NCBI RefSeq assembly: GCF_000283155.1
Contig: NW_004454225.1
Location: 3,755,786-3,819,785 of the forward strand
DNA length: 64,000 nt
Reading direction: 5' to 3'
DNA from: Ceratotherium simum simum
Lineage: Eukaryota > Chordata > Mammalia > Perissodactyla > Rhinocerotidae
In this document: piece by piece, positions 37,693-49,084 of the stretch
Layout of the letters: every line of letters starts with the position of its first letter
Position numbering within the stretch: the stretch's first letter is position 1
Made by a program: the position numbers and the translations under genes
The notes under the pieces: model-generated
The model's database searches: none
What the model was told of the DNA's origin: nothing
The model's input: the letters and a program-made list of their open reading frames with translations, nothing else

Positions 37693-38900
37693 CCTCTAAA
37701 AAGGATCCCTAGCAAAAAGTAAAGATTCTTTAGTAAAAATATTTGGCCATGAGCAGGTCCATCTGCCAAAAAGACAATTTGGATCCAACTATTCTTTTCA
37801 GTTTTTTACCTCAGATATGGCTAAAATTTTGAAGATCCCTGTTTATGTTTATCTGTATATTTGTGTATGTAAGTCTCTCTATATATTTGTCTGCCTCCAG
37901 ATGGCAGAATTTCTAAATGAGCTCCATTTAATTGGCTTAAAGTAACACTTATATAAATTATTTCTAAATATAATAGAAACTAGCCCAGATGTCCTTCAAG
38001 TTAACATGATATAAAATGATCTTTGATAAATAAGAGCTTGTTTAAGTTTGTTGGTTTGATTGAAATAAACATGTTTTCAGAGTTATCAGCATTGGATATG
38101 ATATAGACATGTTATCTCTATTACAAAATTTGTCAGTAAAAAATAATAACTTAAAATAATAGCTGATTTTGTCTAATGTCTCATGAGGTTTTTGTAGGCA
38201 ATATAAATACAATTATTGGGAACAAGTAAACTAAGTAGATGTGAAAAGGATAAAAGATTTTGGGGTGAACATTTTAAGAATAATTATGTGTTATGGTGTA
38301 TGTATTCAAAATACCTTCAAAACCTTTTGGTAACCTGAAACCTTACAGTTTTGCTAAATTAAGTTAAATTAAAAAATTTATTGAATATCTAGGTCATTTT
38401 TATATAAGATGAAATGTTAAAAATTAATTACTAGGCATAGATTTGTCTGCCTTTGGCTTCTTATTTCAGAGAAAGTGGAAGATGCTTGGGTTTATTGATG
38501 AACATCTGCTGTGCCACACTGGGGAACTTTCTATGAGAAAGTACATGTTTCTATACAGTCTGTATATAAAAAAAAGGGTAAGGTGTATGTTTTCAGTAAA
38601 GAAGGTATAAAGAATGGAAATGTTTTTGTTTGTTTTGTTAAGAAAGATAAATTTGTTCTAAAGTACTAGGAAAGAAAAAAGGAAAGAAGGCATGGGACAA
38701 ATTCTGAATGTAAAAAGGAAGTGATGGAAGGTTTGTTGAAGTAAAACCCTGAGGAAAGAGTTTTGTGCATGGTCAAGTTGGCTAAGATTAAAATGAATTC
38801 AATTAAATAAATGAGTTACAATATCAAAGGCAAGTTGGTGCAAAATTAGAATTTGGCTTCCTCTCTCTTGAAAGGATGATCTTCTTGAACTTTTGGTCTG

Positions 38901-39099
38901 TTTTTTTTTTGTGTGTGTGAGGAAGATTGGCTCTGAGCTAACATCTCTGCCCCATCTTCCTCTATTTTGTACATGGGATGCCACCACAGCATGGCTTGAT
39001 GAGTGGTGGGTAGGTCCATGACCAGGATTCGAACCTGCGAACCCTGGGCAGCCAAAGTAGAGTGCACAAACCTAACCACTATGCCACTGGGCTAGCTTA
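38901..39099 (-). mobile_element. ERE SINE, reversed
   Basis: Reverse complement reads as a diverged ERE (CCAGTGGCATAGTGGTTAGG near the head and TGTTAGCTCAGAGCCAATC near the tail). A short duplication, tggtctg, flanks it (38894-38900 and 39100-39106). The poly-T at 38901 is the reversed tail. Confidence 0.8.
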
Positions 39100-39228
39100 T
39101 GGTCTGCTCTTGATAAAGAGGTTATAGAGGGCTTTTCTTTGCTTTTGAATAAGTCTACCTAGGGGACAGAAATTCTATGATTTGTTAAAATAATTTCCAA
39201 ATTCAAAGAAGCTGAGGTCTCTCTATTG

Positions 39229-39481
39229 TTTTTTTTTTCTTTTTTTGCTGAGGACGACTAGCCCTGAGCTAACATCTGCCTCCAATACTCCTCTTTTTGC
39301 TAAGGAATATTGGTGCTGGGCTAACATCTGTGCCCATCTTCCTCTACTTTATATGTGGGGCGCCTGCCAAAGCATGGCTTGATAAGCAGTGCATGGGTCC
39401 ATGCCCAGGATACAAACCCGCAAACCCTGGGCTGCCAAAGTGGAGCACGTGAACTTAACCATTATGCCACCAGGCCAGCCC
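39229..39481 (-). mobile_element. ERE SINE, reversed
   Basis: The reversed tail (a run of T at 39229-39247) is followed by 'gagctaacatctgcctccaa' and ends with 'ttatgccaccaggccagcc', the complement of the ERE head. It is the second reversed copy within 400 bases, inside the ERV body. Confidence 0.8.
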
Positions 39482-41762
39482 CTCTACTGGGGCTTTTTAA
39501 AAACCATTTAACTCACTCTGTTTGCCTTTGACATCTTCTGTTGTCACCTTGATTGAAGGGATACTAAGCATTGCTTCCTAATTGATGAATTGTTTTAAAC
39601 TCTTTTGATATTTTTGACAAACTTCCCCCAAGGTTTGAATCCTGGCTAAAGTCTTTCTTTTGACTTAGAAAGGAACTTTGAGAATTTTCAATGGGTCCTA
39701 GGACTTGTCAAAGAATTTTTTCTTTCTTTCTATAAAGAGGGAGATATTAAAATAATTAGACTTATTTGGTATGTTAAATTACATGGGAAGCATTGTCAAA
39801 TAAATGATGATAAAGCTTCTTAGGTTATAGTGTGTGGATAAAAGTTATTAATATAAGTTTAAAAAAATTATATAACATTCCTAAAGTTCTGATCTGCCCT
39901 GGTTATCAATCAGAATTCTGGTTATTATCTTAAAATGTTATATGTCACAGAAATAGCCAAATGTCTTTGCCAGTTGCCATTTTTGAGTTTTTTTTTTGGC
40001 AGATAGTTGTTTTACTCTGATGTTTTTGCAAATATGTTTCATCTTCAGAGAGATTCATGGAAAGGACTCTGACACTTGTTCTAAAATGCAGGTTTCTGAT
40101 AAACTTTCAGATTATGAAACTGAACTGAGTAAGAAATGACAGAACTCTAATAGAGAAACCGATGACCTCATAAAACTGCTAACAGAAGACCAAGATGAAG
40201 AATAGATTACATGGGACTAAGTGAAATGATGAGGATGATTATAATTTTTATGACTTTTCATTCACAATATTACTGACATTTTGATGTGTTGTTTTTCCAG
40301 ATTTCAGGAAACCTTTTTCTCTTTTCTCTTAAGCTAACAATGACTTATAGCAATTTGTAAGCAGAAATGAAGCATTTGTCTTTTTCTTCCTACCTGATCC
40401 CTGCAGAATTTGGAAACTCTTGATAAGTGAGTGTTCTTATTGTCATGGCAACATAGTTGTTTGCATAAGTTCAATAAGGATCTGTTCTCCTTAAAGCAGG
40501 AAACAATTGGAAACACTAGTTATATTGCCAAGGCTTTGACTGGAATGTCATATTTGAGAGAAACATTCATAGACTCAGACACAACCAAACAGCTTTGAGG
40601 AACAAGGATTGACCTTATGGAACAAATAAAGCCACTTGGAAATATTGGCCTGGTTGCTGGCTTACAGGGTTCCCAGCAACCTTAGCACATAAGTAAAAAA
40701 GGTCACTTCCCTGGCAGGTGCAAGGAACCTCAGGATATTTTGGGACCTTGAAAAGAGAAATTCACCCAAATCTGTAAGTATTTCAGATGGAGTCTGGTGA
40801 CAAGTCCTTGGCTTGGCTTTTCTGGGCCATCCCCTGGGCTCATAAATTGGTTTATAATTTGCTCCAACCATTAACGTTGTGTGTTTTTTTGTTTGTTTGT
40901 TTCTCTATAAATACTTCTCATTAAATACCTGGTTACTTGCTTACACAACATAGGCCTAACTTTAGAAGACCCTTCCTATGTTCTAAAGATGATCCAAAAG
41001 ACCCAGAAGGAACTTGAATTAAGGAACTAGACACTGTCAGATGTCCCTCTACAACATCTTTGTCTTGGAAACTGGGTCCTATTAAAATCCTGGAAACACA
41101 AGCACCCAGAAAATAAACTTCATCCCCACTGGAGGGGCCATACTAGAAATTCCACAGGAAATGGGGACCATGCCATAGGAGAACATCACAACAAGAATCA
41201 CCGAAACCTTGGCTGGCTTCATACTCTAGGCACTGACTTCTCTGAATGGACAAGTGAACCCCTGACAGACTGCAAGCTGCTGTTCAGAAGACAGTCGCCT
41301 AAAGATAAGTAATAAATGACTTCCAAGTTTGTACCTTACTTATTAGACTTTTAGACAGCAGGCTACTTGTCTACATCAGATTTCACTTGAGTTTCCAGGC
41401 CCTAACCTTGATTGGTTTACAAGCCTCTTCTCCTGGATTTCCCAAGGACTGAGGTCCATTATAGAGTGGGTACTAAAATTTGGGCTATTTTGCTAATATA
41501 TGTGGTCATCTATGTAATTATAAAATGTGGACTTAAGTGTTATTTCAAACGCATTGATCAGAGTACTAAAATATTAGTCTCGAAAAGCATACTTCACTCT
41601 CCACATCTAGTATCCAAAAATATTTTAAAATAAAGGTAGAACAGTTTCATCCCTCTAACCAAGATCATCACCCTTCACAGCAGGAAGTACCTATAGAGGT
41701 CTTTGCCCCAATTCCCCAAGTTTGAGGTATGATCATAAGACAATGGGGATTGAAACCAAGGA

Positions 41763-41975
41763 TGAAAGAGTTAAAATTTCCCTGGATTAGGACAAAGTAA
41801 CTAAAATTTCTGAGCTTGTTTTGCAGAACAACAGGAAGACTGCTGATAAGAGAGCAGCTTGCCCCTCCCACCCCCCGCCTGACTAAACATTGCGCAGGCA
41901 CATTGAGAAGCTAAAATGACCGATTGTGGTCAGATATTTGTGTGCTGCGCAACAGGTGAATGAACTCACTTCAAG
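41763..41975 (+). repeat. 3' LTR of the ERV, internally deleted
   Basis: Starts tgaaagagttaaaatttccc, like the 5' LTR, and ends with the same 'gctgcgcaacaggtgaatga' block. About 295 bases present in the 5' LTR (roughly 34870-35160), including its poly(A) signal, are missing. Confidence 0.7.
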
Positions 41976-42635
41976 AGACAGGGAGACCAATTTTGAGGTC
42001 ACTCAACAGACCAGGAGGGTAAGACCCACAGGCACCCTGGGGACTTCCTGGATCCAGCCTGCGGCCTCTCACTAGCCTCAGTTGAATGTCCTGTCCTGTG
42101 AGCAGCAACTTTCTCCTCAGGACTCTCAGAGAAGCAGGTGGTGTTAGCGGGCGGGCAGGTTGGTCTGAGTGTTGGTCACACAGTGGCCCTGGATAAACTG
42201 TCTTTATCCACCCTTTGTTTTGGATGTGTCATGCCCTCCCAAGCAGTCACCCTAACCTGGATATGAAGGGCAGAGACAGACATGTCTGTAATTCAGGCAG
42301 CCTCCGATAGTAGGGGTGTGTTGTCCAGGAAGGGACGGCCTTGAGGAAAACTCGTGAGTACAATGAGCACACAGTACAATCGTGAGGCCGATGGAATTTG
42401 CAACCATTGTACAATTGCAGCTTCCAGTGATCAGTCACTCACGTGCCAGGCACTGCTGCTCACTCCACGTGTCCTCCCCACAGCCCTGTTAAGGAAGGTG
42501 GCTTTGTGGTCCCCAAGGCATGGATCAGACTGAGTCTCAGGGGTCACGTCAGGAGGTCAAAGTCACAGAGCAGCATTCAGCTCCATCTCAAAACACAGGC
42601 TCTGAGCTACCACTCCACATGTAAGTCACTGAGAT
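41976..42635 (+). repeat. 0.66 kb direct repeat, copy 2 (right of ERV)
   Basis: Uninterrupted version of 34000-34664. Where copy 1 meets the LTR, this copy continues smoothly (from 'catgtaagtcactgag' near 42610), so it represents the empty integration site. It contains a reversed MIR-like block at about 42440-42620. Confidence 0.85.
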
Positions 42636-43077
42636 TTCTTATTTGAGGAACAAACTCAGCCTGCCCTCACTGGGCTTCTGCTCTGGTGAAGCTGCTGGGG
42701 TAGAGGGGTGAGTGCCTCCCCGCCGCCAGGGATCACGCATGCCACAAGTGATACCCGTGCAAGGAAGGGGCCAGTGGACAACTGTGACACTTAGAATCCA
42801 GGGGTGACATAAGCACGTTGGGGGAGCAGGAAGTGCCTGGCCCTGGTCCCTCAAGCACCAAGATGCGGACCTGGGCCCTCAACACAATGGGGAGCAAACC
42901 CTTGGGTGAGAGCACTAGAAGGCAGGTAGGGAGCTGCAGCCCCAGCCAGGGCACTGGGAAAGTTGGTGGTGTGACCAGGGAACCAGGCAAAGAAAGGGTT
43001 ACTGAGGATCTGATCAATAAATAACTTAGTCTGTCAAATGTTTTTCAGATAAGAGGAAACTATGTGTTCTGTCTTTC
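42636..43077. other. Unassigned spacer
   Basis: No gene or confident repeat is recognised. It separates the direct repeat from the next SINE. Confidence 0.4.
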
Positions 43078-43091
43078 AGAAATTGATGTCC

Positions 43092-43398
43092 TGGGGCCGG
43101 TCCTGTGGCTTAGCGGTTAAGTGCACGTGCTCCACTACTGGCGGCCCGGGCTCAGATCCCAGGTGCGCACCAATGCACTGCTTCTCTGGCCATGCTGAGG
43201 CCGCGTCCCACATACAGCAACTAGAAGGATGTGCAACTATGACGTACAACTATCTACTGGGGCTTTGGGGGGAAAAAAAAGGAGGAGGATTAGCAATAGA
43301 TGTTAGCTTAGAGCTGGTCTTCCTCAGCAAAAAATGAGGAGGATTAGCATGGATGTTAGCTCAGGGCTGATCTTCCTCAGGAAAAAATACAAAAAGAA
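43092..43398 (+). mobile_element. ERE SINE with duplicated tail
   Basis: Contains GGGGCCGGTCCTGTGGCTTA at the head and two repeats of the tail unit 'ggaggattagca...gatgttagct'. A 14-base target-site duplication, agaaattgatgtcc, flanks it (43078-43091 and 43399-43412). Confidence 0.92.
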
Positions 43399-43412
43399 AG
43401 AAATTGATGTCC

Positions 43413-43860
43413 CCATTTTCAGATGTTGCTCTCTTGCAGAGAAACTCACATATTTGCAGCAAGACCCCTGCAAAAAGTTCCAGTTCCGAGAGTACTAGGT
43501 TACCTCAAACTCATTAGCATCTTAAATTCTCCACCTCTTGGAGGGTCCAAGCAGCTATTTTCGGATTATGCATGTATGTAGTAGCATGTTTACCTGCGAC
43601 ACATGGATCCTGAATGAGCACAGATGTTACACAGTTGTTACAATAAACCTGTTATCCTCTGCTCTCTTGTGTATAAAGTTTCTACCAGCACTGAGCTCGA
43701 GCAGACACTGCTTTTGGGAGATATCCCCCAGTGTTCTCTATTGCTCCTGCAAGCAATAAACCTTTTCTTCACCTACTTCTGCCTTGGTTGTGCTTTTCAG
43801 CTTCCCATTTGCCAAAAGACAAACACACTGAGTTCAGTTAATGGCATTGTGCTCGCCTTG
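43413..43860 (+). repeat. Possible solo LTR
   Basis: The segment has a TATA-like 'gtgtataaag' near 43671 and a poly(A) signal 'gcaataaaccttttcttc' near 43753, spaced as in a retroviral LTR. No partner LTR was found. Boundaries and family are uncertain. Confidence 0.35.
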
Positions 43861-44149
43861 CCTCTTCCCCTGCAGCATGGAGCATCTGAAGAGAAAACGA
43901 ACTCCCCAATTCCTGCTCCTCCCTGGGGACAGAAAGGAAGAGTGGAAGCTGCATGCAGCTTGTAGGGCCACTGGCCTGGTTGCCTCACCTGACTCGCAGC
44001 GTGGACCTACCCAGTGCAGCGCTAGGATCCAGATGGAGGCCGTGGCAGGGCGGTCATGTCTGCAGTTCTGTAGGCGGGTACCAGGGGCCGATGGAGGCAG
44101 CGGCTGAGGAGCGATCACCGGCAGGAGGGCCCGCCTCCCGGAGATGGTT
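43861..44149. other. GC-richer unassigned sequence
   Basis: Nothing recognised. Overlapping open frames on both strands lack known motifs. Confidence 0.4.
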
Positions 44150-45035
44150 TATGGGTACAGGGCTTTGGCTTGGCAAGATGAAAAAGACCTGGAGATCCGC
44201 TGCACAGCAATGTGAATATACTTAACACTACTGAACTATATACTTACTGGTTGAGATGGCAAATTTTGTTGTGGTTTGTCTTTTTTTACCACAATTTAAA
44301 AATTATTAAAAAAATATACATCTCCACTACACGCCTATTAGAATGGTCAAATCCAGAACACTGAGAACACAAATGCTGGCGAGGATGTGGAGCAACAGGC
44401 GGTCTCATACATTGCTGGTGAGAATGCAAAATGGCACAGCCACTTTAGAAGGCAGTTTGGCGGTTCCTTAAAACTCAACATTCTTGCCACATGATGCAGC
44501 AATCACACTCCTTGATACTGACTTAAAAGAAATGAGAAGTTATATCCACAGAAAACCTGCACAGGGATGTTTACAGCAGCTTTATTCATAATGGCCGAAA
44601 CTCGGAAGCAACCAAGATGTCTTTCAGCAGGTGGATGGATAAACTGTGGTACATCCAGACAAAGGAATTTTCTTCAAGACTCAAAAAGAAATGAGCTATC
44701 AAGCCATGAAAAGCCATGGATGAACCTTAAGTGTCTATTACCAAGTGAAAGAAGGCAATCTGAAAAGGCTACAAGCTGTATGATTCCACCTACATGATAT
44801 TCTGGAAAAGGCAAAACTATAGAGACAGAAAAAAGATCAGTGGTTGCCAGGGGCTGGGGGGAGAGAGAGATGAGTAAGCAGAGCACAGAGAATTTTTAGG
44901 GCAGTGAAATGTCTCTGTGTGATCCTGTAATGGTGGATACATGTCAGTATACATTTGTCCAAACCCATAGAATGTACAACACCAAGAGTGACCCTATTAT
45001 AAATTATGGACTCTGGGTGCTAATGATGTGTCCTG
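44150..45035 (+). mobile_element. Two adjacent L1 3' ends
   Basis: Positions 44150-44310 read as an L1 3' UTR tail ('cacagcaatgtgaatatac' then 'ttttttaccacaatttaaa'). From about 44320 to 45035 a second L1 3' segment follows ('ctttattcataatggccgaa', 'ggttgccaggggctgggggg', 'catgtcagtatacatttgtcc'). Both are in the plus orientation and 5' truncated. They lie where introns and exons 3-9 of CYP2D-C would be expected. Confidence 0.7.
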
Positions 45036-45426
45036 TACGTCCCAGCCTGCTGCCTGCCTCCTCACACAGTCCTACCTCTTTGGGTACAGGCCCCATCCCC
45101 TGCCATCCCCGAATGCCTTGATCTCACCTGCCCCCAATCCCACCCCCACTTTGACCCCCTTCTAGCTCCCAACCGGTCCAGCCCCACCGCCAGTAATTGC
45201 TCACACAGTCCCGCCCCCTTTCCCTGTATGCCTGGTCCTCTGATGGGCCCACACTCCTCCTGCCCCAGCTCTGATACAGGCTCCTTCCTCCATGTCCTGG
45301 GCGCACCATTAGCTAGCCATTTTCTCTGCCCCACATTTGAGACCCATGTGGGTTAGGCTTGGCCTTGTCTCAGGTCACTGTGGGCCCAGTCCCTGCTGGG
45401 ACTCGGTCTGCCCCTCGTCTGCGTGC

Positions 45427-46480
45427 CTTGGGCACAGCCCTCAGCACAAGAGTGGGAATCAAAGAGCAGTGGGCAAGTCCTCACCACGGTACACAGGCGG
45501 CTTGCCTAGGGTCACCAGCCTGTTGAGCATGATCATGGGCATCCAGGCCAGCTGCAGGCTGAACTCGACCCTGAAGCATGGCCCCAGCTGAAGAACAAAA
45601 GTTGAGTGTGTTCATGAATCCTGTTCCCCGTCAGGCTGAAGGCCCCAATCTCATGGCACTATCCCGGGGGGAACCCCTGGGCCCCCGGCAGTGCAGGTGC
45701 AAGGACTTTATCTGGTTCTGTTGGTGCTGGGGAACACATCCTCTATGGTTGAGGATCTCACGTTGGATCAAACCACCCAGCTATGGCTTTGCAAAGGTCA
45801 CCAAAATCGCCAGTAGGTCAAGTTAGCATTCCACTTTACAGGAGAAGAAACTGAGGTTCAAGAGGTGAGCAGTGAGGCCCAAGGTCTTACAACGGGAAAA
45901 GATTTGAACCCTTCCCACTGTGCCATCTAAACCTCAATTTCCTGATATAAATGGGGATCATGACCAGACTCCTCTCCCCCAATCTCAAGACCTTTCCTTC
46001 TGATGTCCTCAGAAGAGACTCAGCTCACATAACTTAAGCTCTGTCCCACTGGATCCCAAACCCATTGCCAAGTCCCACCCCCTCCAGGCCTTTGCCCTCT
46101 CTGACCTTTGATTGGAAAATTCAAACTGTCTCCCAGGCCCTGCACAGATGCCCTCCCCTAGGAGGCCTCTCAAACCTGCCTCCTCCTTTCCCCCCAGCTC
46201 CCTGTCCAGCCTATGGCTCCCCTACCACCCACACTCTGCCACTAGGTGGGGTCCCCAGGACCTCTGTACCTGCCCCGCCCACCTTCCTCACTTGAGTAAA
46301 GCTGCAAAGTGTGTCCAGGAAGTCCACCTGCAGGAGGCTGCCCAGCCTAGGCAGTTGCATGGGGCCTGGTGGGTAGTGTGGGGCCCAGAATTGGTGACTG
46401 TGAATCATGTCCACCAGGAGCAGGAAGATGGCCGTGGCCACGGCCAGGGGCCCCAGTGTTTCCCTGGTCAGAAGCCCTGT
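45427..46480 (-). pseudogene. CYP2D-C: truncated cytochrome P450 2D, exons 1-2
   Basis: Exon 1 is 46292-46480 (189 bases, same length as copy A) and encodes the membrane anchor IFLLLVDM and the proline-rich hinge YPPGP. Its original start codon is ACA instead of ATG, although an in-frame ATG lies six codons upstream at 46498. Exon 2 is 45427-45587, 11 bases shorter than normal, with recognisable SLQLAW and a TGA after the GED block. At the exon 2 end a GC dinucleotide replaces GT, as in copy A. Intron 2-like sequence continues leftwards to about 45040 and then L1 begins; exons 3-9 are absent. Its promoter region lacks an intact TATA and DR1 element. The shared exon 2 shows this is a different copy from CYP2D-B. 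Confidence 0.92.
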
Positions 46481-47059
46481 GGCTGCCTCCGTGGGCACTG
46501 GGATCCTCTGGAAACACTGGCACCCCTCACCACACCAGGACCTGGGACCAGGCCAGGCAGGGCACTCTCACCAACCCTGAGGGCTCGACCAGCCTTGGAC
46601 CTCCTTATCACGGGAGCTGAGACTGGCCTTGTCCCTTTGCCCTGAGCCTGCTGGCATGAGTGCTCCACCAGAGTGTGCAGGGAGAGGCCAGGGAAGGTCA
46701 GTGCAGCATTGGCCACAGAAGTCCTGTCCCTTCCCCCTCTCCTTGTGCTTATCCTGTGTGTGTGTGTGTGGGGGCATAAAAAGGAAGTTCCCACCCCCAG
46801 CATGGTACAGGCTCCAAGGAAAAATCAGGGGTCTTTGGACTTGATCCTGCCACCCACTGGTCACATTAGACTCACGCACCCTAGTGTGGTCACAACCTCG
46901 TCTCCATAAGACATCCTTGCCTTCCCATTTCTCACCTGCCTCCTCCTGAGAGACCTTCACCTGGGAGGTCATTGGCACTTGCCTCATGATGAGAGAGACC
47001 ACGCCTGTAGGGGGTGGCAGGGAGACAGAGGGGGCTGAGAGTCTCCATATGTCTCCTTC
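46481..47059 (-). other. Decayed CYP2D-C promoter and 5' flank
   Basis: Aligned with copy A, the TATA-like CCTTTATAGA has become GTGATAAGG-type sequence near 46605. The DR1 is split by extra bases (minus strand GGGCAAAGGGACAAGGCCA near 46625-46643). The upstream block near 46800-46870 is conserved with copies A and D. Confidence 0.65.
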
Positions 47060-47310
47060 ACCTCACACTGCACACTTGACACGCACACCCCCAGACACAC
47101 TTAATCACACACAAACCACTCATCCATTCCCAGACTATTACCCAAATGCTCACACATGCACACACCCACACACAGAAACACCACACAGAAATCTGTACAC
47201 CCACAAAGCCACTCACACTCAACAACACTCGCGTTAACACACAAGCTCACACTTGCACTCAAGGTGCACAGATTTTCACACAAACACACATACACACACA
47301 GACCCAGCAC
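47060..47310. repeat. Imperfect CA-rich microsatellite
   Basis: Same tract type and position as 13555-13790 and 63750-63930, upstream of a CYP2D exon 1. Confidence 0.8.
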
Positions 47311-47599
47311 CAAGTGCTCTGGTTCTCAGCGAGGGCCGTGAATGCTTAGACAGGACCTCTTCTGGTGGAGGCTGCTCCCTGCAAGGCTTAGGGTCCTCAC
47401 TCTGCTTACGGCACAGCCAGGATCCCAGTGTAGATCCTGGGTGTAGCTGTGGTAAGTCTAAATCTGGGTGTCGGAGCCCACAGGGTTCTTCTCTGGGATC
47501 CCCATTTGCCCTGACTGGAAAATTGGTGGAGCCTGGAGGCCCATTCCTAAGCTTGTTGCATCCTCACATGACTTCCTGAGGGATTTTGTCATCCGACTG

Positions 47600-48420
47600 T
47601 TTTCTGGTTAGAAATCTGACGTCAATCTTATTGAGGACAAAACCTTTGTTCATGATGAGACACATCTCACATCTTTCTTGGTGCTTTCAAAATTCTCTCT
47701 CTGTGTCTTTTGATGGTTTTCTTGTGATGTGTGTAGGTGTAGATCTCTGATTTTATCCTACTTGGAGTTCAGTGAGCTTATTGGATGTGCAGATTAATGT
47801 GTTTTGTCAAATTTGGGGAGTATTCAGTTTTCAATATTTCTTCAATATTCTTTCTAGTCTTTTATCTCTCTCTTCTTCTGCTAGGACTCCCTTTATGTGT
47901 CTGTGGTATGCTTGATGGCGCCCCACAGGTTTCTGAATCTCTGCTCCTTGTTCCTCATTCTTGTTTCTGTTCCTCATCCTGGATCAGCTCAGATGACTGG
48001 CCTCATGTTCACTGATTTTTAGTTGGCCCGTTCAATTCTGCTCTTGAGTTCCTGTAGTGAGCATTCACATCAGTTATCGTTTTTCAACTCCAGAATTTCT
48101 ATGTGGGTCTTTTTTATAGTTCTGTCTCATTATTTATATTCTTTAATTGATGAGACATCATTCTGCCACTTTCCTTGAGTTCATTAGACATGGTTTCTTT
48201 TAGTCCTGTGAACATATTGAATTAGCTGATTTGCAGTCTGTGTCCAGCAACTCCACATTCAGAGACGGTTTGCATGATTTCCTTTTTCCCGTGTGTGGGT
48301 CTCTTGACATGAGTGCGGCCATGTTTGGCCGTTCCATTAACCTATAGCCACCAGCACACAAAGAAATATAAAGCTGCTTTCTGTGTGGTGGGAACTGGCC
48401 TTTTTCCAGGGAACTGGCCT
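47600..48420 (-). mobile_element. Old LINE-1 ORF1-region fragment
   Basis: Reverse-oriented L1 blocks are visible ('atttcttcaatattctttct...ctctctcttcttctgctagg', 'gcgccccacaggtttctgaa'). The left part is shared with 14100-14270 in the B unit, where the younger L1 then interrupts the sequence. Confidence 0.55.
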
Positions 48421-48489
48421 TTCTCCCATGGAGGTAGTTGCTATTTGTAAGAATTTCAAGATCCTTTGGGCGTCATGGCCTGGGGCAGA

Positions 48490-49080
48490 GTGGCCATCTG
48501 TGCCAGGCTGGGATGATAACTAGGGAAAACAATACACATACACAACTGCCGGGCTGGGACGATAGCCAGGAGGTTCAGTGCATGTATGCCACTGATGACA
48601 ATTTGTGCGTGGGAACACTGAATGCTTGCTCTGTAAACTCTGTAACTGCTTATATAAACTGCTGGAAACCGAGGCCTGGTGAGAGTCTCACCGGTGGAAG
48701 GGAGGCCTTGCCCAGGACGTGTGATTCCTCCCCAGCCGTGTCAATTGAAGGGACTCTCCTGGCAGTGGGGCGTGGATGTTGTGAGTAACCGATCTGATGT
48801 GTTGTTTTTTCGGTCAACCTGGTGTTTCTTTTTCTGGTTGATTTGTGTCATTTCCCGTCAGTCGATGTGGATGTTTTCCCTTTCCAGTCGAGCTGATGTT
48901 TTTCCCTCTCATTATATGATCTATTCGAATCTGCTGCTATCTCAGTCGATGTGGATGTTTTCCCTTTCCAGTCGAGCTGATGTTTTTCCCTCTTATTATT
49001 TGACCTATTTGGATCTGTTTGCAGACTATTGCCTTTACTCTCCTCTATATAATAAAATATACCTTCAGTCCATTTGTTTG
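48490..49080 (+). repeat. Possible solo LTR
   Basis: Contains a TATA-like 'cttatataaactgctgg' near 48651 and 'ctatataataaaatatacc' near 49045, spaced as in an LTR. It encloses an 84-base tandem duplication. The family is not identified and no partner LTR is in the window. Confidence 0.35.
48859..49022 (+). repeat. 84-base tandem duplication, two copies
   Basis: The unit starting cagtcgatgtggatgttttc at 48859 repeats at 48943 with a period of 84 bases and few differences. It contains the words 'tttccagtcgagctgatg' twice. Confidence 0.85.
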
Positions 49081-49084
49081 GAGT

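Larger units (their letters stand above)
34665..41975 (+). mobile_element. Endogenous retrovirus remnant (ERV1/gamma-like)
   Basis: Two related LTRs (34665-35204 and 41763-41975) in the same orientation enclose about 6.5 kb. A gag matrix-like fragment (PLGCILQKWNIFSSKPMKKK, within 35778-36011) supports a gamma-type (class I) element. The body is AT rich with no long open frame, so the element is defective. Later insertions interrupt it: an ERE SINE at 36661-36868 and two reversed ERE copies at 38901-39099 and 39229-39481. The 3' LTR has lost its middle. It lies between two copies of a host-flank repeat. Confidence 0.7.

Noticed and set aside
34000..42635. The 0.66 kb direct repeat as a retroviral LTR pair
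   Set aside because: The LTRs are distinct sequences lying inside the repeat. The repeat contains MIR sequence and no LTR signals, so it is duplicated host flank.
28886..46480. CYP2D-B and CYP2D-C as one gene split by the ERV insertion
   Set aside because: Both contain their own exon 2 and adjoining intron 1, with different lengths and lesions, so they are separate copies or a duplication of that part. A single simple insertion cannot explain them.
47058..47579. Histidine/threonine-rich and cysteine/valine-rich open frames
   Set aside because: They are translations of the CA-rich microsatellite.
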